Origin: Dromaius novaehollandiae
Taxonomy: Eukaryota; Chordata; Aves; Casuariiformes; Dromaiidae
Length of the DNA: 64,000 bases
NCBI RefSeq assembly: GCF_036370855.1
Contig: NC_088099.1
Coordinates: 140,499,517 to 140,563,516 of the forward strand
Direction of reading: 5' to 3'
Both the position numbers and the translations under genes were made by a program. Numbering within the stretch: position 1 is the first letter of the stretch; every line of letters begins with the position of its first letter. Positions 13,301-25,850 of this stretch are shown here, piece by piece. Below the pieces are notes generated by a model that was not told the DNA's origin, did no database searches, and saw only the letters and a program-made list of their open reading frames with translations.

Positions 13301-16300
13301 TTTATATTAACCCAGCAAACCTTGAATTGATGCCACTGAGACACCACAGCAGCATTTGCCAGGGGTAGTCTGCCAAATATCAGAAACAACATACAAAGAT
13401 ATCCTGATGCTATAAGGCGTTAAACGCACTCTCCTTCTCAATACATATTCAACATATCTTAGTGGTCTCATCGACAGTTTTACACACAAAATACAGCCAA
13501 TACTTCTACAGCCATAAGAAAGATTATAAACCACTGCAAATATCCATCCTCATTGTTGCAATCTGCTACTGAATATCAAAAAGCCATGCTCAAACTCTAC
13601 TAAGTATTGAGAAGCCCAGCTAAGCCATATGTAGCTCAGTAATTTTTAACAAAACTTTTAAATGTATTGCATTTTTGCAAAACCCAATTTTAAAAATAAT
13701 GAAGTAAAACTCAATATTTAACTACCGCCAATATCAAGGTGTTACACTTCATGCATTTCACTGTTAGCTTTAGGCAAAGCTTTACCAGATATAAAACGCA
13801 TGGCAAAAAGTTAAATAACTCATAACATTAACAACATATAAACATTCTTGCTACATTTCTCCTGTGTGCTGTAATTCCCCATAATCCTGCAAATAGCAGT
13901 CTTTCTGACGTTCACACCTTTACTTGCTGTTTTACATTTTTTTAGTATTTTCACACTGCCGCTGATGGACAAGAAAGTTTTAAGGGAATTTTGCAGTTAG
14001 CAAGACAAAGGAAACGATAAAAACCATAGATAGATCTAGTCACAGAAAAAAAACAAGAGACACACAAATGTAAACTGTATGATCTCTTTCCACTAAACAA
14101 CATATGAATAAAAATATGAGGGGAGAGGAAGACTGAAGAGTGTTCATTGTAACTGCGAGGCAATTCTGTGCCTACAGAAAGAGATATAAAAAGTAAATAT
14201 TCACAACCACCCCTGAAAATATTTGTTTTTATATAAATTTTCAAGTAAACATGTATGAATTAAATCTCAGTTAACTGTCTTCCCTATCCACATGTGCCCT
14301 GCCCCACAAAGTCCTGTGTACCTTTCAAGAAGAATTGCAAAGTCTCTTCTTCTATCACCTTGCTGCTGAGTTTCTCTATTTAGACATGCCCTTAAAAAGG
14401 GATCTTAATGCTGTCAGCTTTTGTGCATGAATAAGTCTCAGGAATTAGTTAGTAATTAATGTTCAAGGTTGCAAACCTGTGTTTCACATTCTGTGCAATT
14501 TTGGTATATTATCTTCATCTTCTTGGCAATATCAGTAGCTGGAATTCCTTCAGAAGACAGGTAAGCCCGGCAATAAGGGCATGTCCATGCATTATTCTTT
14601 AAACTTGTAGAAATACAGGAGTGACAGAATCTACACATAGAGAAAAAGCAAAACAAATGTGATAAGCCCCTGCAAAACATGCTTCAAATAAGGCAATGCA
14701 CATAAAAAAAAGAATCAAAATTTTGCACCTCATAATGACATCACTGGCATAACACTGCAGAATACTTGTTCCTACCACAATTGTCTGTCACTTAATAGCT
14801 ATTCTTTGATTGTATCAAATGTCAGAATTTCTTTGGATGATATGACAGTAAAAAAATGACATACTAGTGAATGCTCCTTTTATCTGTATGCTTTATACAC
14901 CAGAGATAAAAGCTGCTCCCAACAGGGGCTGCTAGCCTGGAGCTGGACCCTCTGTTGTTTGTTTAGCTGTACTGGTCAACATGAAGGGGAATGAATGATA
15001 CTGTCATGGTGCTGATCAATTTACTTATGTGGTAAATCCCTCAGTAAAATTTTTAATCTTCAATTCTTCTTTATGGATAAATCTTTAGACTTGGTAATGA
15101 ATATCTGGGATTGCATCTTCAATATAAAACCACGTACTACTGAAGAGCAAAATATTTGGCTTCAAAGCAAAATGTGGTTTTACTTTATATTTGATGTTGC
15201 CTATGGGATTAAATTATGATACAATTTACTCTACATGGGAAGGCATATGGGGCAGTAGGAATATAATGCAGAACCTGGAAATGAGAAAGTGGTTTGGGTA
15301 GTTGGTGTGGATACTTCCCCTAAAATGTCAGCCCCACCAGAAAGGCAAACAGCATTACGAACTACGAAGACAAGGAACACAGAACGAAACAAGGAACATC
15401 ACCAATATATAAATCCTTGGCACGCAGAGATAACATACGTAAGGCAATTCTGATCTCCCCTCCTCCAAAGATGCATACAGTAGAATCAGAAAAGGTAGAG
15501 AGATGCATCAGAAATAAAGAACTTCTGAAGAGCAAATAGGAAGCAGATGGTAACCTGAAACTGGAATCAGAGGTACATTAAATCAGGAATAGCACCAAAG
15601 CAGATGAATAGGGAAAGGTTGCGCACTGTTACTCTAACTCAGCTAGATGGCACCAATGCCCCCAGTGGCTGCATTGAGAAAGGCTCTCATGCTATCCATG
15701 AGCTAATTCCTAACTAATATTCCTGGCAGAGCCTGAGGACAGGACAGAGGAGAAGCTAGTGCACTGGGGACATCACCTTCATGTGTTAGCCGGGCACACC
15801 ACCATTTTCTACAAACGTGCAGAGGAGGAAGTTAGCAGCAGGAAGCATAGATACATCCACAGAGACCTGGGTGCAACTAGACAGATACTCCTCCGCCCTG
15901 CCCCAAAATCTAAGTGCAGAGCTCCAGAGGATGCCGGTGAAGGGGACGCACCCCCTTACAGCAGGTATCTCCAGCCAGGCTGGTGTTGCAATCCACGTGG
16001 TTTCAGGGGTATCTTTACAATCTATTAATATGAATTGGATGTAGAGGTATCATGTTACAAGGTTACTGAAAGACTTAAAAAGCCCTAAAGATACATTGTT
16101 TAAAGTTTCCAGGTATTGTTCCTGCAGTCCCTACTTGTGTTAAATAGAGTACTGAAAAAGGCAGGCAAATTGAGCTAATTCCTGGTATCACTGAAATCTA
16201 TGCAGTTCTTACTACTCATTTCAGAGCAAAAATGGGGAACCTGTTCCCCATGGGCTAGATAAAGCCTGCAGTGTATGATTTCAAAACCTGCCATAACAGT

Positions 16301-19300
16301 AGGGATAATTTCATTTTTTGTTCTTTGTGGATGTCACAAATATGCACATTGATATACAGCTTACTATAAGCCTTCCTGAGCCCACAATTAGAATACTCCA
16401 CACCATTCCTAGGAAGGAAAAGAATTTGATTTGTTAAGGTTAATGAATTTCTCAAATATGTGAAGAAATCAGGACTCTGGGAATTACCTTCTGAAGTTTT
16501 TAGCAGCAGCAGCCATATAGTAAATGTTGTTTCAGCCAATTTTGTGGACACACCTGATAAATGGCAAGTCTATCAGAGACTATCTCCAAGATGTTATGAA
16601 GCATGCTGAGATATTTTGTTTTCTTTAAAGTTGCTGTAGCAAAAACTGTATAAATGTTGCCTGTATTTTCCTCAAATCTCCCCGCCCTGTAAAATATGTT
16701 CTAGGAACCCAAAAAAGCAGAATGCGGAAACATATCTGGCATGCTACATGACAGTGTGCAACACAGTTTGTTCAAATACAGCTTTTCAGTCTTTACTTCA
16801 CTAAACAAAGGCTCTCAGTTCCAGATAACTATCTCAGTCAATGTTCAGTTCAAACAAATAAACACGTTTAATGTATTTTTAAAATTAGGAGATTACACGG
16901 CCATGTGTTAGGCCACATAAAATTATCTAGTTGGTCAGATGATGTTCAGTGATCCAAGGGGACATTCGAGCAGGAAGACTGATACAATAAAATATATAGC
17001 TGTTGTCCAAAGAGGGAAAAACCTTCAGATCTACTAGTTGTAATACTATCAAATGTTACAGCTTTACTAGTAGAGTGGGATCTGCAAAGCCCCTGCCACG
17101 TGAAAGAGCAAGCAATTACAAGAAATTGATAACTATGACTTCTTTCCAATTGCCCTGTGGTTAAAGTAACGGTTTGCAAACATATAAAGCCCCACCAGAA
17201 GAGCAAAAATAATTATGTTTGGAAGTAATTGCAGATAAATTCAGTAATGTATATTTTGTTCTTTTCTGAGTACATAAGGCATAAGTGGTTCTCTGATCTA
17301 GCTCTCACATGGCTTGGACCAGACAAAGGAACACCTACCTCTGGGAATGTTTTAGCCACTTCGGTACTCTAGTTTTAGCTATAAAAGCAGATTGGATTAG
17401 CACTTACTGCAGCTGCTTTGAAAGCTTTTTGTCAGTTAGGAATATGACAGATGAGCCCTGATGAATCTTCCTGTAGAGATTTAAAACATTACTGCCTTTC
17501 GCTATCCAAGCACAAGTGCAGAGCCTCAGTGCTAATGGGATGGAAGAGAGCCTTTTTTTGCATTAAATTACAGCTCCACTTCAAGTCAAATGATAGGGAT
17601 CTGAAGGGTCTCAGGTAGGGTCACAGCCTGGAGCTGCAAGAAAGGACAGAAGAAAGGATGCACGCTGCCTGCCAGCTGCTCTGGCTTGGCAGAGCTAGCT
17701 GTAACTGCAACCAGCAGTGAGCACATTGCCCATGTTGCACGAGTGCGAGGACAGCAGAGACATGTAAATGGTGAGGCGGCAAAAGTCCTTAAACCTCTAC
17801 GGTAAATCTGTACTTGTGCCCTTGTGCTAAATGTCACAGCTCTGCAGCAGAATCAGCAGGAGCAAGCTTATGTCCACAAATCCAGCCACATGAATGCAAA
17901 ATTTAGCTTAAATAAACCACTGACTTTGCACTGAAACAGATGAGGAGCAGGGACATGTTCTGTTTTGCCAGCTCTGCTCGGAGATTTAAATGCAGCAGCT
18001 TCTAGCAGGGGGGACACATGAAACCATAAATCACTGCAGTTGTTTGCCAGTCGCTCAAACCAGCTAATGCTGGTGTATCTAGCTGTGCCAATTTGGGCCG
18101 CTGCCACTCCTGTTTCCCTGAGCTGCCCCTTGCTGGAGGTTACCTCTTTACTTCTGCCTCCTCTCCCAGACCTCCAGATCAGCAGGGGGGATCACATGCT
18201 TGTCTCTCAGCTATGCTCAGTTTGGCATTTTAGTGCAAATCCACCTCCTTCACCAGTTTAAGCTAAAACACTAACCTTTGCACCAGAGCTCCCAAGTCAC
18301 AAGCCCACACTCCCCATCTGCCAGCTCTGCTGTGCAGATGGCAGCTCCAGCAGAGGAGCAGAGTTGGAAGCTGGGGCACAAACGTCTTAAACCACTGTAA
18401 AACAACTTGCCAAAGCTTGTCTGCCAGCGCACTTAGCAACCACATTTCTAACATACTAAACAGCCTGTGATCAATCTATAGTAGGGTTCCAAACGCAATC
18501 TCTTCTTTGGCTGTCCTGGGAGCCTTCCTCAAATAGCCTCATGGAGTCATCCAAAACGCAATCAAGTCGTAAGTTAGTCAGAAGGTGGTATTTTGCAGTT
18601 ACTTCATGCAAGTATGAATGATTACACAAAGTGCAAAGAGAGTACAGCCAAGACCCAAAATGCTCTCTGTCCAAGGATAAACTCTAAATTGTTATACATG
18701 ATTTGCCCACAGGCAGGTTTTAACTTAGATTATTCCTGTACTTTAGACAGAGTTGAAAAGGTTTCATTGTTTCCCTGACAAACAGAACAGTCTTCTCTAA
18801 ATACTCTGAACACAGTTCACACATGCTTTCTGAGAGCTTTCTCCTTTCCATGACACAAAATAAAAACTCAGATTACCCTTTGCCAGTTTGTTTGCTCTCA
18901 CCTTAAAATCATCAGTAGCAGAAAAAAGAAAAAAAATGTGATATAAGGATATAAGAATGGATGAATACTTCCACCCATGCATTATATACAAATAATCTAC
19001 TACTATTTGTCAGTGATTTGTTTTTATTGACTACAAAAACAATTTGAAAGTTAACATCAAAAAACCCTCCACCTTTAACTCAATCAGCTTTATTTGCTCA
19101 GGGCATACCTAAAGAGGTAAATAAACACCTCAAAACAGTTCAGGTGGAAGAAATAAAGGCCAGGCATCTCAGGATATTGTCCCTGGACACTGCTAGGCCC
19201 TATTTTTCCCTTTTCATAGTGCCTCCAAACAATTCACTGAAAATCTCTCGGTCGAGGCTGTACATACGCCTCTCAAGTCCAACTAGAGCTGATACACTAG

Positions 19301-20579
19301 TTCTTGAAGATAGTGAAAGTTCTGTGTAATTCAACAAGAAATCAACATTTTCAGACGTATTAAACAGCTGCATTTTAGACACACTTATGTGGATATTACA
19401 CAGATCAGGAGCACAGTATTTTCCATGAACTGCGACCTGGAATAAATAACGAAAACAAGCCTCCTCAGATGAGCAGCGGAGAAGGCACCGCTTCTTAGCT
19501 GGATTTCTGTACAGAAGGAAATCTGCAAAGTTGTTTATAATTTCGGAGACCAACAAGTGTCCTTCAGGAAACTGAAAAGCAGCACAGAAACCACACTAAC
19601 ATACCCTTTATCCTCTTTTTTCACAGAATTATTCCTAAACATCTGTGTAAGCCATATTTTTGGCTGCCGTTAACCCCAAAGGGGATGGCCACACTGGGAT
19701 AGATCACTAGCGGATACTTCACATTTGTTCTTGTGCTTTGCACCTGCATCGTTACTCTGTGCTGATTGCAAAGGGGCTCTTCATCCCCTGGTTGTGTCCG
19801 CACCAGGCTTGGATTAGGGGAATACCCAAGCTACAGCTCAAACTACACTTGTGATGACAATAACCTCTAGACCTGCTCATCTGGAATTTGAACCAAGAGA
19901 ACACATGCGCTCTAGAGTAACTGTTTTTACTGATTTTATAGCTGGCGCAGAATAACTAGCATTTTCCTAAAGCAGCTGTCCTGAAATTTCAAATATCCCT
20001 TTAGCTGGGATGAATCCTGACTTATTTCTAGGTACTTAACAGAAGTAGAGTGCAGGTGCCACAACTTCTCTTTACACTCGGTAGAGAAAGAAACACAGCT
20101 CACACAAGATAACTCAGACCCGAAGCAGGCTGACCCTCTGCAGCTGCTCCCCTGTGCCCGCTGAGTACAGAGGAAGCTTACGACAAGCGCTAACAGCGTT
20201 GCTGCTTTGTGCTTACGTATTTCTAGGTTATTTATGATAACAGATTACCCCATTTGAACGAGGAAATTTTTTTTAGTTAATTCGAAGTGGACCCCCCCCC
20301 CCATACACACACACACTTCTGCCTCGGGAGCTCACATGCTAACAGCACAGCCCTTCCCGGTCGGGGAAGCCCTGGCCATGGGCACCCCAAACTCCTCCCG
20401 CCCCCCGGCCACCTCCGGGCCACGCCGCCCCTACCCCCCCGCCGGGCGCAGCCCCCGCGCCGCACTCACACGTGGCCGCAGCGCGTCCGCACGGGGCGGT
20501 GCAGCACCTCCAGGCACACGGCGCACTCAAACGAGGCGGCCGCCGCCCGGCCCGCGCCGCCGCCCAGCGCCGAGCCCAT
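7239..20579 (-). CDS. RNF125: RNF125 (TRAC-1), E3 ubiquitin ligase; one expected exon not found
   Basis: RNF125 is a membrane-anchored RING E3 ligase known to ubiquitinate RIG-I, MDA5 and MAVS and so damp antiviral interferon signalling. Recognised exons are complement(20470..20579), complement(14477..14630), complement(12303..12397), complement(10760..10850) and complement(7239..7331). They join in frame to 180 residues plus stop. Order of parts: Gly2 for myristoylation (MGSALGG), RING finger (CAVC, CGH, FCHSC, CPYC), linker with the LSEMRAH block, a zinc finger (CPFC and HCLTYH), and a C-terminal UIM-like helix ending in [11 protein letters not shown]. Human RNF125 has 232 residues. About 17 are missing from the N-terminal leader, and about 35 correspond to a second zinc finger (FCPLC type) normally encoded between the fourth and last exons here; I could not locate that exon between 7332 and 10759. 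All visible splice sites are canonical and no stop interrupts the exons. Confidence 0.9.
7332..10759 (-). other. RNF125: RNF125 intron(s) between zinc-finger exon and UIM exon
   Basis: 3.4 kb where a roughly 108-nt exon for the second zinc finger is expected. I looked on the minus strand for an FCPLC-type start after AG and for a His-x4-His spacing and found neither. Otherwise AT-rich, with a small A-rich insertion-like repeat at 10072-10147 described separately. Confidence 0.6.
10072..10147. repeat. A-rich TAAAG repeat bounded by a 13-bp direct repeat
   Basis: AATTGGTTTGCAC occurs at 10072-10084 and again at 10135-10147. The 50 bases between are A-rich repeats of AAATAAAG/TAAAG type. The arrangement looks like a small insertion with target-site duplication or a slippage duplication inside an RNF125 intron. 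Confidence 0.8.
10760..10850 (-). CDS. RNF125: RNF125 coding exon 4 (zinc finger)
   Basis: 91 nt after a TTATTCCCAG acceptor, donor GTAATG, ending in phase 0. It encodes [20 protein letters not shown] followed by [10 protein letters not shown]: a CPFC pair, then the HC/H ligands of the first zinc finger and the conserved HRSER run. In human the next residues begin FCPLC from a separate exon. Confidence 0.95.
10851..12302 (-). other. RNF125: RNF125 intron 3
   Basis: About 1.45 kb of AT-rich sequence including an A-rich tract near 12170. No exon or element recognised. Confidence 0.75.
12303..12397 (-). CDS. RNF125: RNF125 coding exon 3
   Basis: 95 nt between a TTGCCTAG acceptor and a GTAGAC donor. 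The translation [20 protein letters not shown] followed by [11 protein letters not shown] matches the family linker closely. Ends two bases into an Arg codon completed by exon 4. Confidence 0.95.
12398..14476 (-). other. RNF125: RNF125 intron 2
   Basis: About 2.1 kb, AT-rich. No exon, RNA gene or mobile element recognised. Confidence 0.75.
14477..14630 (-). CDS. RNF125: RNF125 coding exon 2
   Basis: 154 nt after a pyrimidine-rich TCTATGTGTAG acceptor. It supplies the second half of the RING ([21 protein letters not shown]) and the following linker to NCTECETQ, ending in phase 0 before GTTTGC. The family pattern FCRSC reads FCHSC here; the changed residue is not a zinc ligand. Confidence 0.95.
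14631..20469 (-). other. RNF125: RNF125 intron 1
   Basis: About 5.8 kb without a recognised RNF125 exon. GC is a little higher at 15.64-16.02 kb and 17.56-18.46 kb. The latter contains a short inverted repeat, CCATCTGC (18315-18322) against GCAGATGG (18334-18341). A 118-codon minus-strand open frame at 19200-19556 has no recognised relative. Confidence 0.8.
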
Positions 20580-20760
20580 GGCGCCAGCGCCCAGCCCGCG
20601 GCACCGACACCGGCGCCGGCGCCGTCGGGAGCCCCGCGCCCGCCCCGCCCCGCCCCGCCCCGCCGCCGCGGGAGGCGCCGCCCGGCCCGGCCCGGCCCGG
20701 CCGCCTTGGCGCGGGGCTTGGGAGAGCGACCCCGAGGGCGGGGAACACAGCTGCAAATAA
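20370..20760. promoter_or_regulatory. CpG island and promoter of RNF125
   Basis: Dense CpG and GC boxes surround RNF125 exon 1. Tandem CGCCC pentamers (Sp1/KLF-type sites) lie at about 20640-20666, 60-90 bp upstream of the start codon, followed by CCCGG repeats at about 20684-20702. No TATA box is evident. The island is small compared with those of the two neighbours. Confidence 0.8.
20470..20579 (-). CDS. RNF125: RNF125 coding exon 1
   Basis: 110 nt, 36 codons plus two bases, donor GTGAGT. It starts MGS with Gly2 suited to N-myristoylation, although residue 6 is Gly rather than the preferred Ser/Thr found in human. The leader before the first RING cysteine pair is only 18 residues, about half the human length, and is Gly/Ala-rich. 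Ends CGHV in phase 2. Confidence 0.93.
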
Positions 20761-23700
20761 CGGGGAAGCCTCGGAGGGAAGCGTCACTCTTCCCGACGGA
20801 GCTCTGCCCCAGGGCGTGTGGCGGCAGGGATGCTGTGGACAGGGTGCTGCCTTCTGAAGTACCGACGCGGTAGGTGCGATCCTGAATTTCTCGAGAGCGT
20901 AACAAGCAGCAAAATGAACTAAACCCGATGTATCTGGATGAAACAAACCACAGACCTGCGAAATGCTAGTATTTTTTAAGTAAATTAGATTGCTTGCAGT
21001 GATATTGCTCTAACTACCAGGTCATCTCCTGTGCAGATGTAACTCACAAGCGGTTAAGATGGTGGCAGGCAGTGGCAGCTCATCTCTGCTGGTTTCTGAA
21101 GCTGATAGTTTGGTCAGCAATTGCTTTTTAAAATACATTTCCACAACCGTTACAGACACTGTTTTCTCGGAAGCAGACGCTGGTGGCCCAGATTCAGCGC
21201 TGCCAGCACACAAGGAGTGTAAATAACTCCCTTCGCTTCTCTTCCATCCTATTCCAACACCAAGTATCACAGGGTTAACGCTACAAATGCACCTATAAAG
21301 GACATGGATATAAATATGCAAAAAGCCCTTCCCAGCAATTTGGAGATTCTTCAGTTTCCAAAAGAGTCCTAAGATTGGCCATGAATGATCTCCTCATCCA
21401 GCTAACTCTGTGCCACAACAGCAGCTGCAATATCTTGGCTCCTGGTGGCAAAACCAGAATTCTGTGGTCCTCTTGTGGCAAATCCCACTGTAAACTCTGG
21501 AAATGTCCCAGTGGAGAAGCTCTCATTGTGTGGCTTTTTGGCAGGTTTCCTGCACATCCTAAACTCACCAGTAAAGGCTTTAAAAGAGTGAGATTATGAT
21601 ATGTAAAGGAAATTGTGAATTTCTGCTCTTAGAAGAATGTCCAAGGAATTTGGTGCTGTTTCTGAATCTTCAAACTTTTCAGTATCTTTAGTGTGTTTCT
21701 TATTTTAGCTGGAAGAAATTTTACCCATTTTACATGTGTAATTCTTGTTTCAATATGCCAGAACTATTGACGCCTTACCAAAGATAGCTTTTATCCAAAA
21801 TGTTCATCAGAGAGCATAATAACAAAAGAGCTATTAAAAATTAAAATAATGTGTTCACCGTTCTGAGAAAAAAATTACCTGCTTCTCTGAGATATTCACG
21901 AACTGAACTTTCAACATGTTATTCTGATGATTGTTTTTACTTCTCTAATTTTCCATTAACTATTGTTGGATAAAGAAAAACCAGAAAACTTTTGACAGAA
22001 GAAGATAGTATAGGTTAAAAAGAAACAAAAATGAGAACAAACTGATCCTCTAATGTTTTAAAAGAGATCTCTAACAGCTGAATCTTTAAAAGTCAGAAAA
22101 ATACAGGAAACAGAAAGACACCTTAAACAATTACTATCTGATTAGTTTCTGTATGCTCACTTTTTTTGGTAATCTTTTAAAATCTATTGTTGTTCTGCAA
22201 GTGACTAGTTATTTAGTTTCTGACTGTTTATGATCACAGTATCATTAGGTTTGTAGGAACTGTGAACAGTAGATAAATATTTATGTGTTTTTCACTAATT
22301 AACAGTCATTAATATCATAAAAGGAGACAACCTTTGTGTGAAAAGTTCAATACATTTATTATGTGAGAATTTATAAATTTTTTTTTTCAAGATTGACTCT
22401 TCTGCTTTATTACTCATTTAAAGAAGGTGGGAGAGCTGTCAAAGAAAACATAGAAAGATGTGATGCCTAAAAATGATAAACAGGGACAGCAGATATTTGG
22501 GAAAAATCCAGTGATCTCTTGCTCTGTGTACTGATAAAGTACAGAGATTTTCTGCTTTTCTTGTGTTTAGCCTCTTATTTTTTCATCCAGTCCTCTGATG
22601 ATAGGTGCTTCAGGAATGTCTGTGGCAAATAACACTGGGCAAGGGAAGACATAAGGCATGCCCTTGAGTTGGCTATTGCTAGACAAGGGGCGTCATCCCA
22701 CACTTCACAAACGTGGATTAATTCCAGTGGAAGCTAAGGAGCCCAAGGAGCGCTGAGCTGTTGAAACAAAGCTGTGCTTATTCTTGCCACGTCCCCTCGC
22801 CCGTGCCTCTCGCTGGGCAGGGACCTCCCCTGCCCACTGCGGCAACGACAGCGGGAGGAATTTGGGAGAGCCCAGGAAGGATCATGCCAGGAGTGAACGC
22901 ACACGACATCGTGCCGTGGGTTGATTGCAACTGTCAGAGCAACTGTTGGGTTCCTCCTGCCTGCTGCGAACAAAAGTAACAGCAGATTCCTTTTCAGTGC
23001 CCCCAGATAACGTGAACATCTGAAGAACAAAGGCAGCATTCTCAGTTACTCTACTAGCCAAAAAAGCACTGCAAACTTATTGATAAAACTTTCCTAATGG
23101 GTATAAATGCCTTGAAGTCTGTCCAGATTTTTCTCATTTGGCTAAAACTTACACCTGCTATGTCAGATACAATTGGAACCTATTTCAAATATTTTTATGT
23201 AGTGCATTTTTATTATAAAGAATTATTATTCTTTCTTAACTATGAGGAAATTTGAATATAGTATCACAAAGACTAATATGTATTCATCTCAGTATATGTG
23301 TGTATTTTCCAGTACCCAATGTATTTTCTTTAACTTAATATTTTTACAGATTCAAAATCAAGTATGACCCACTTCTGAGTAAGAAATAAAAATGGAAATG
23401 CAGTAGACTTGGCAGCTCCGAAGCATCTGCAGGCTTAGTATTTTTCAGTTTGCGTCTAGCCTGCAGTAAATCTAGTCATCTCCTGTCAAAGTGATTTTCT
23501 TGGAAATTTCCATCACAGATTTGTTTTTGGAGGAAGATATCACCATTTTCTGGGCTCATACTCTATAGTGATGATCATCTCTGCTGAACATTTAAACATA
23601 AACAGCTTTTGTAGTCATGTTAGTAACTTGCCAAATCAAATAGCAATATTTCCTGTGCACTTACTATTTGCTAATGTTACCCTACTGATGAATAATAAAA

Positions 23701-24699
23701 GCAAATGTAAGAAGAATTATATTTCATTTTTGGTAAAAACAACAAAAAAGCATGCATTTTTATAGGAACTGCAGCAAAATATATCCTAGCATACTTGAGA
23801 TCTGGTAAGTCAAAATCAAGCCAACGTTTTTGTCTTTGTCAGTTACTATTTTTCTTTAGCATCTGCTAAAGCGCAAGGAAAATTGTATTCCCATGCGGCT
23901 GGCTGTTTATACCTGTGTTACATTTGGTGTCACTTGGGTAAGATTTAGATCTCAGTTATACCCACTCAAATTCAATTTCAATCATTGCATTAATAATATA
24001 ATGTGATAAAATGTCATTAGCCACTGTAGGGTAATTAAGTACAAAGGCTATGCAAGAAAATCAGTGACTAAAACTAGTTTTTGTGGTAAATCACACTTAT
24101 GCTCAATTACAATCTGACTTAATGTAAATATGAATACTGTATGGAAAACATTACTCATGAAGGATAAAAGCAAAATGCTTTTTAAAAAAAGCATAAAAAA
24201 GCAAAAAAGCACGTAAGTGCCTGTCACTATCTTGTGGAAATAAAAACGGCATTGTTGTAGTTGATTTATGTAGAATGGAAGTCTCGCATAGACAGCGGTA
24301 AAACTGCATTAGAGTTTTTTTGAATGATCAATAATCATTTTCCAGTACAAAGTATGTTGCATTTGCATCGACCTGACTGTGACGGGTAAAGTTGGAATGA
24401 TAGCTGGACTGGAAGCCTCTGGTTGCCTGAAGACCACTGGTCACAACCAGTTATATCAATTAAGGGCAGACAGAGTACAGGCTCAACCAATATCTTATAC
24501 ATATGCACGGATTTATGGTCGACTAGGGTATTCAGGTATGTCTATGTATTTCTTTTTAGGTACACATATACAAATGCATTGTCTACATGTGCTTGATTAG
24601 GTTCCTAGGGTGCAGAAAAACTGAGAATGTATGAGAGGAGAAACTTAAAAAATACTAATAAAAAACAGGGTGTGTATCAGAAGACCGTTAGATGACAAG
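20761..24699. other. Intergenic DNA, RNF125 to CR1 relic
   Basis: Mostly AT-rich with no recognised gene. A short GC-richer stretch sits at about 22730-22990 and is unexplained. No exon, RNA gene or clear repeat boundary could be supported. Confidence 0.6.
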
Positions 24700-25850
24700 T
24701 GTTCCACAGTATTTTAAATGTTAAACAATTTTATTAAACACCCTTTCTGGAAAAGGAAGGAAAGATACTAGTTAGAAGTAGATAGCAATCATAACATAAA
24801 TATAGTAATAAAAATTAGCAAGCAAAGCCAAAGAAAATTCAAGGCTAGTAAAACTAGGGACAATAGAAGGAATTTTAAACTATAAACAAAAGAAAATAAA
24901 ACAGTATTTAAGGCTAAGTGCTTGGTAGATAGAAGAATGCTAACGATGCAAAGAAGAAGTGCTCAACAGTTAGTTATGGTATTTGATAAGGAGCAGAATG
25001 ATGTATTTATATCTGATCAAGATAACGGATAATTTGCCAGTCCATAATGACAGGTGGATATTAAACCACATTTATTAGGAATGAATATTTTAAAAGAGAA
25101 GGCAGAGATAACTTTCACCCAGGAACACTAAAAGAGTTGGCTGAGAAGTTTTCTGTCTTAGTGATAATTATTGTTAATAATTCTGAGCATACCGTGGAAA
25201 TCCTCCAAAAAGTGGACTCAAACAACAAGGCTGATCTAGTTATATGGTGGTTGGTCTGACATCATCAATAAGAAAATTAAGATTCAATTAAAAGATTAAG
25301 TTCAGTGACTAAAAATATATTAATGCTCATTAACATGGTTTTAGAAATAGGTCTTGGCAAGCTGAATTCAGTTTGTTCGCTGATGAACTTACAAATATAA
25401 TTGATACTGGTAATTGTGCAAAAGTAGACTTTTGTAAAGTATTTAACTCAGTACCTCATAGCCTTCAAACTAAAATAAATAAGCTTTATATAATATTAAT
25501 AGGCACATGGGAAATAAGAAATGCTAAATGACAGATCTTTCAAAGTAGTATCATTAAGTAAAACCATACATACTTGATCTTGGGTAATATTTTTATGAAT
25601 AATTTGGAAACAAGTATAAAATCATCAAGTGACTACATCTGCAGATGCCCAAGCTCTGATGAAATGGTAAGTCATGAGGACAAGACGTCATACAATGTGA
25701 TTTGGATTCTGCGATAAATTGGACCCATTCAAAGAAAATGCATTCTAATATAGTCAAGTACAAGCTCATACATCTAGGCATAATAATAATAAAAAAATCA
25801 TACTATACTTCCAGAACAGTAACTAGTGACAGAAAAGAGATGAGCAGCAG
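24700..25850 (+). mobile_element. Decayed CR1-type LINE, reverse-transcriptase region
   Basis: Conceptual plus-strand translation, allowing for stops and frameshifts, follows the CR1/L3 family reverse transcriptase. At about 25110-25140 it has a FHPGTLKELAEK-like run. At 25424-25470 it has VDFCKVFNSVPHSLQ, matching the family LDFxKAFDxVPH motif. At about 25587 comes NIFMNNLET and at 25641 a damaged counterpart of the FADD catalytic box, then an HxGxCKxxHLG-like end at 25735-25780. The copy is full of stops and cannot be active. Boundaries are approximate; the left part before 25080 is the weakest. Confidence 0.8.

Noticed and set aside
20287-20946. Overlapping 130-190-codon frames around RNF125 exon 1
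   Set aside because: Apart from the exon at 20470-20579 these are GC-island artefacts on the opposite strand or in wrong frames.
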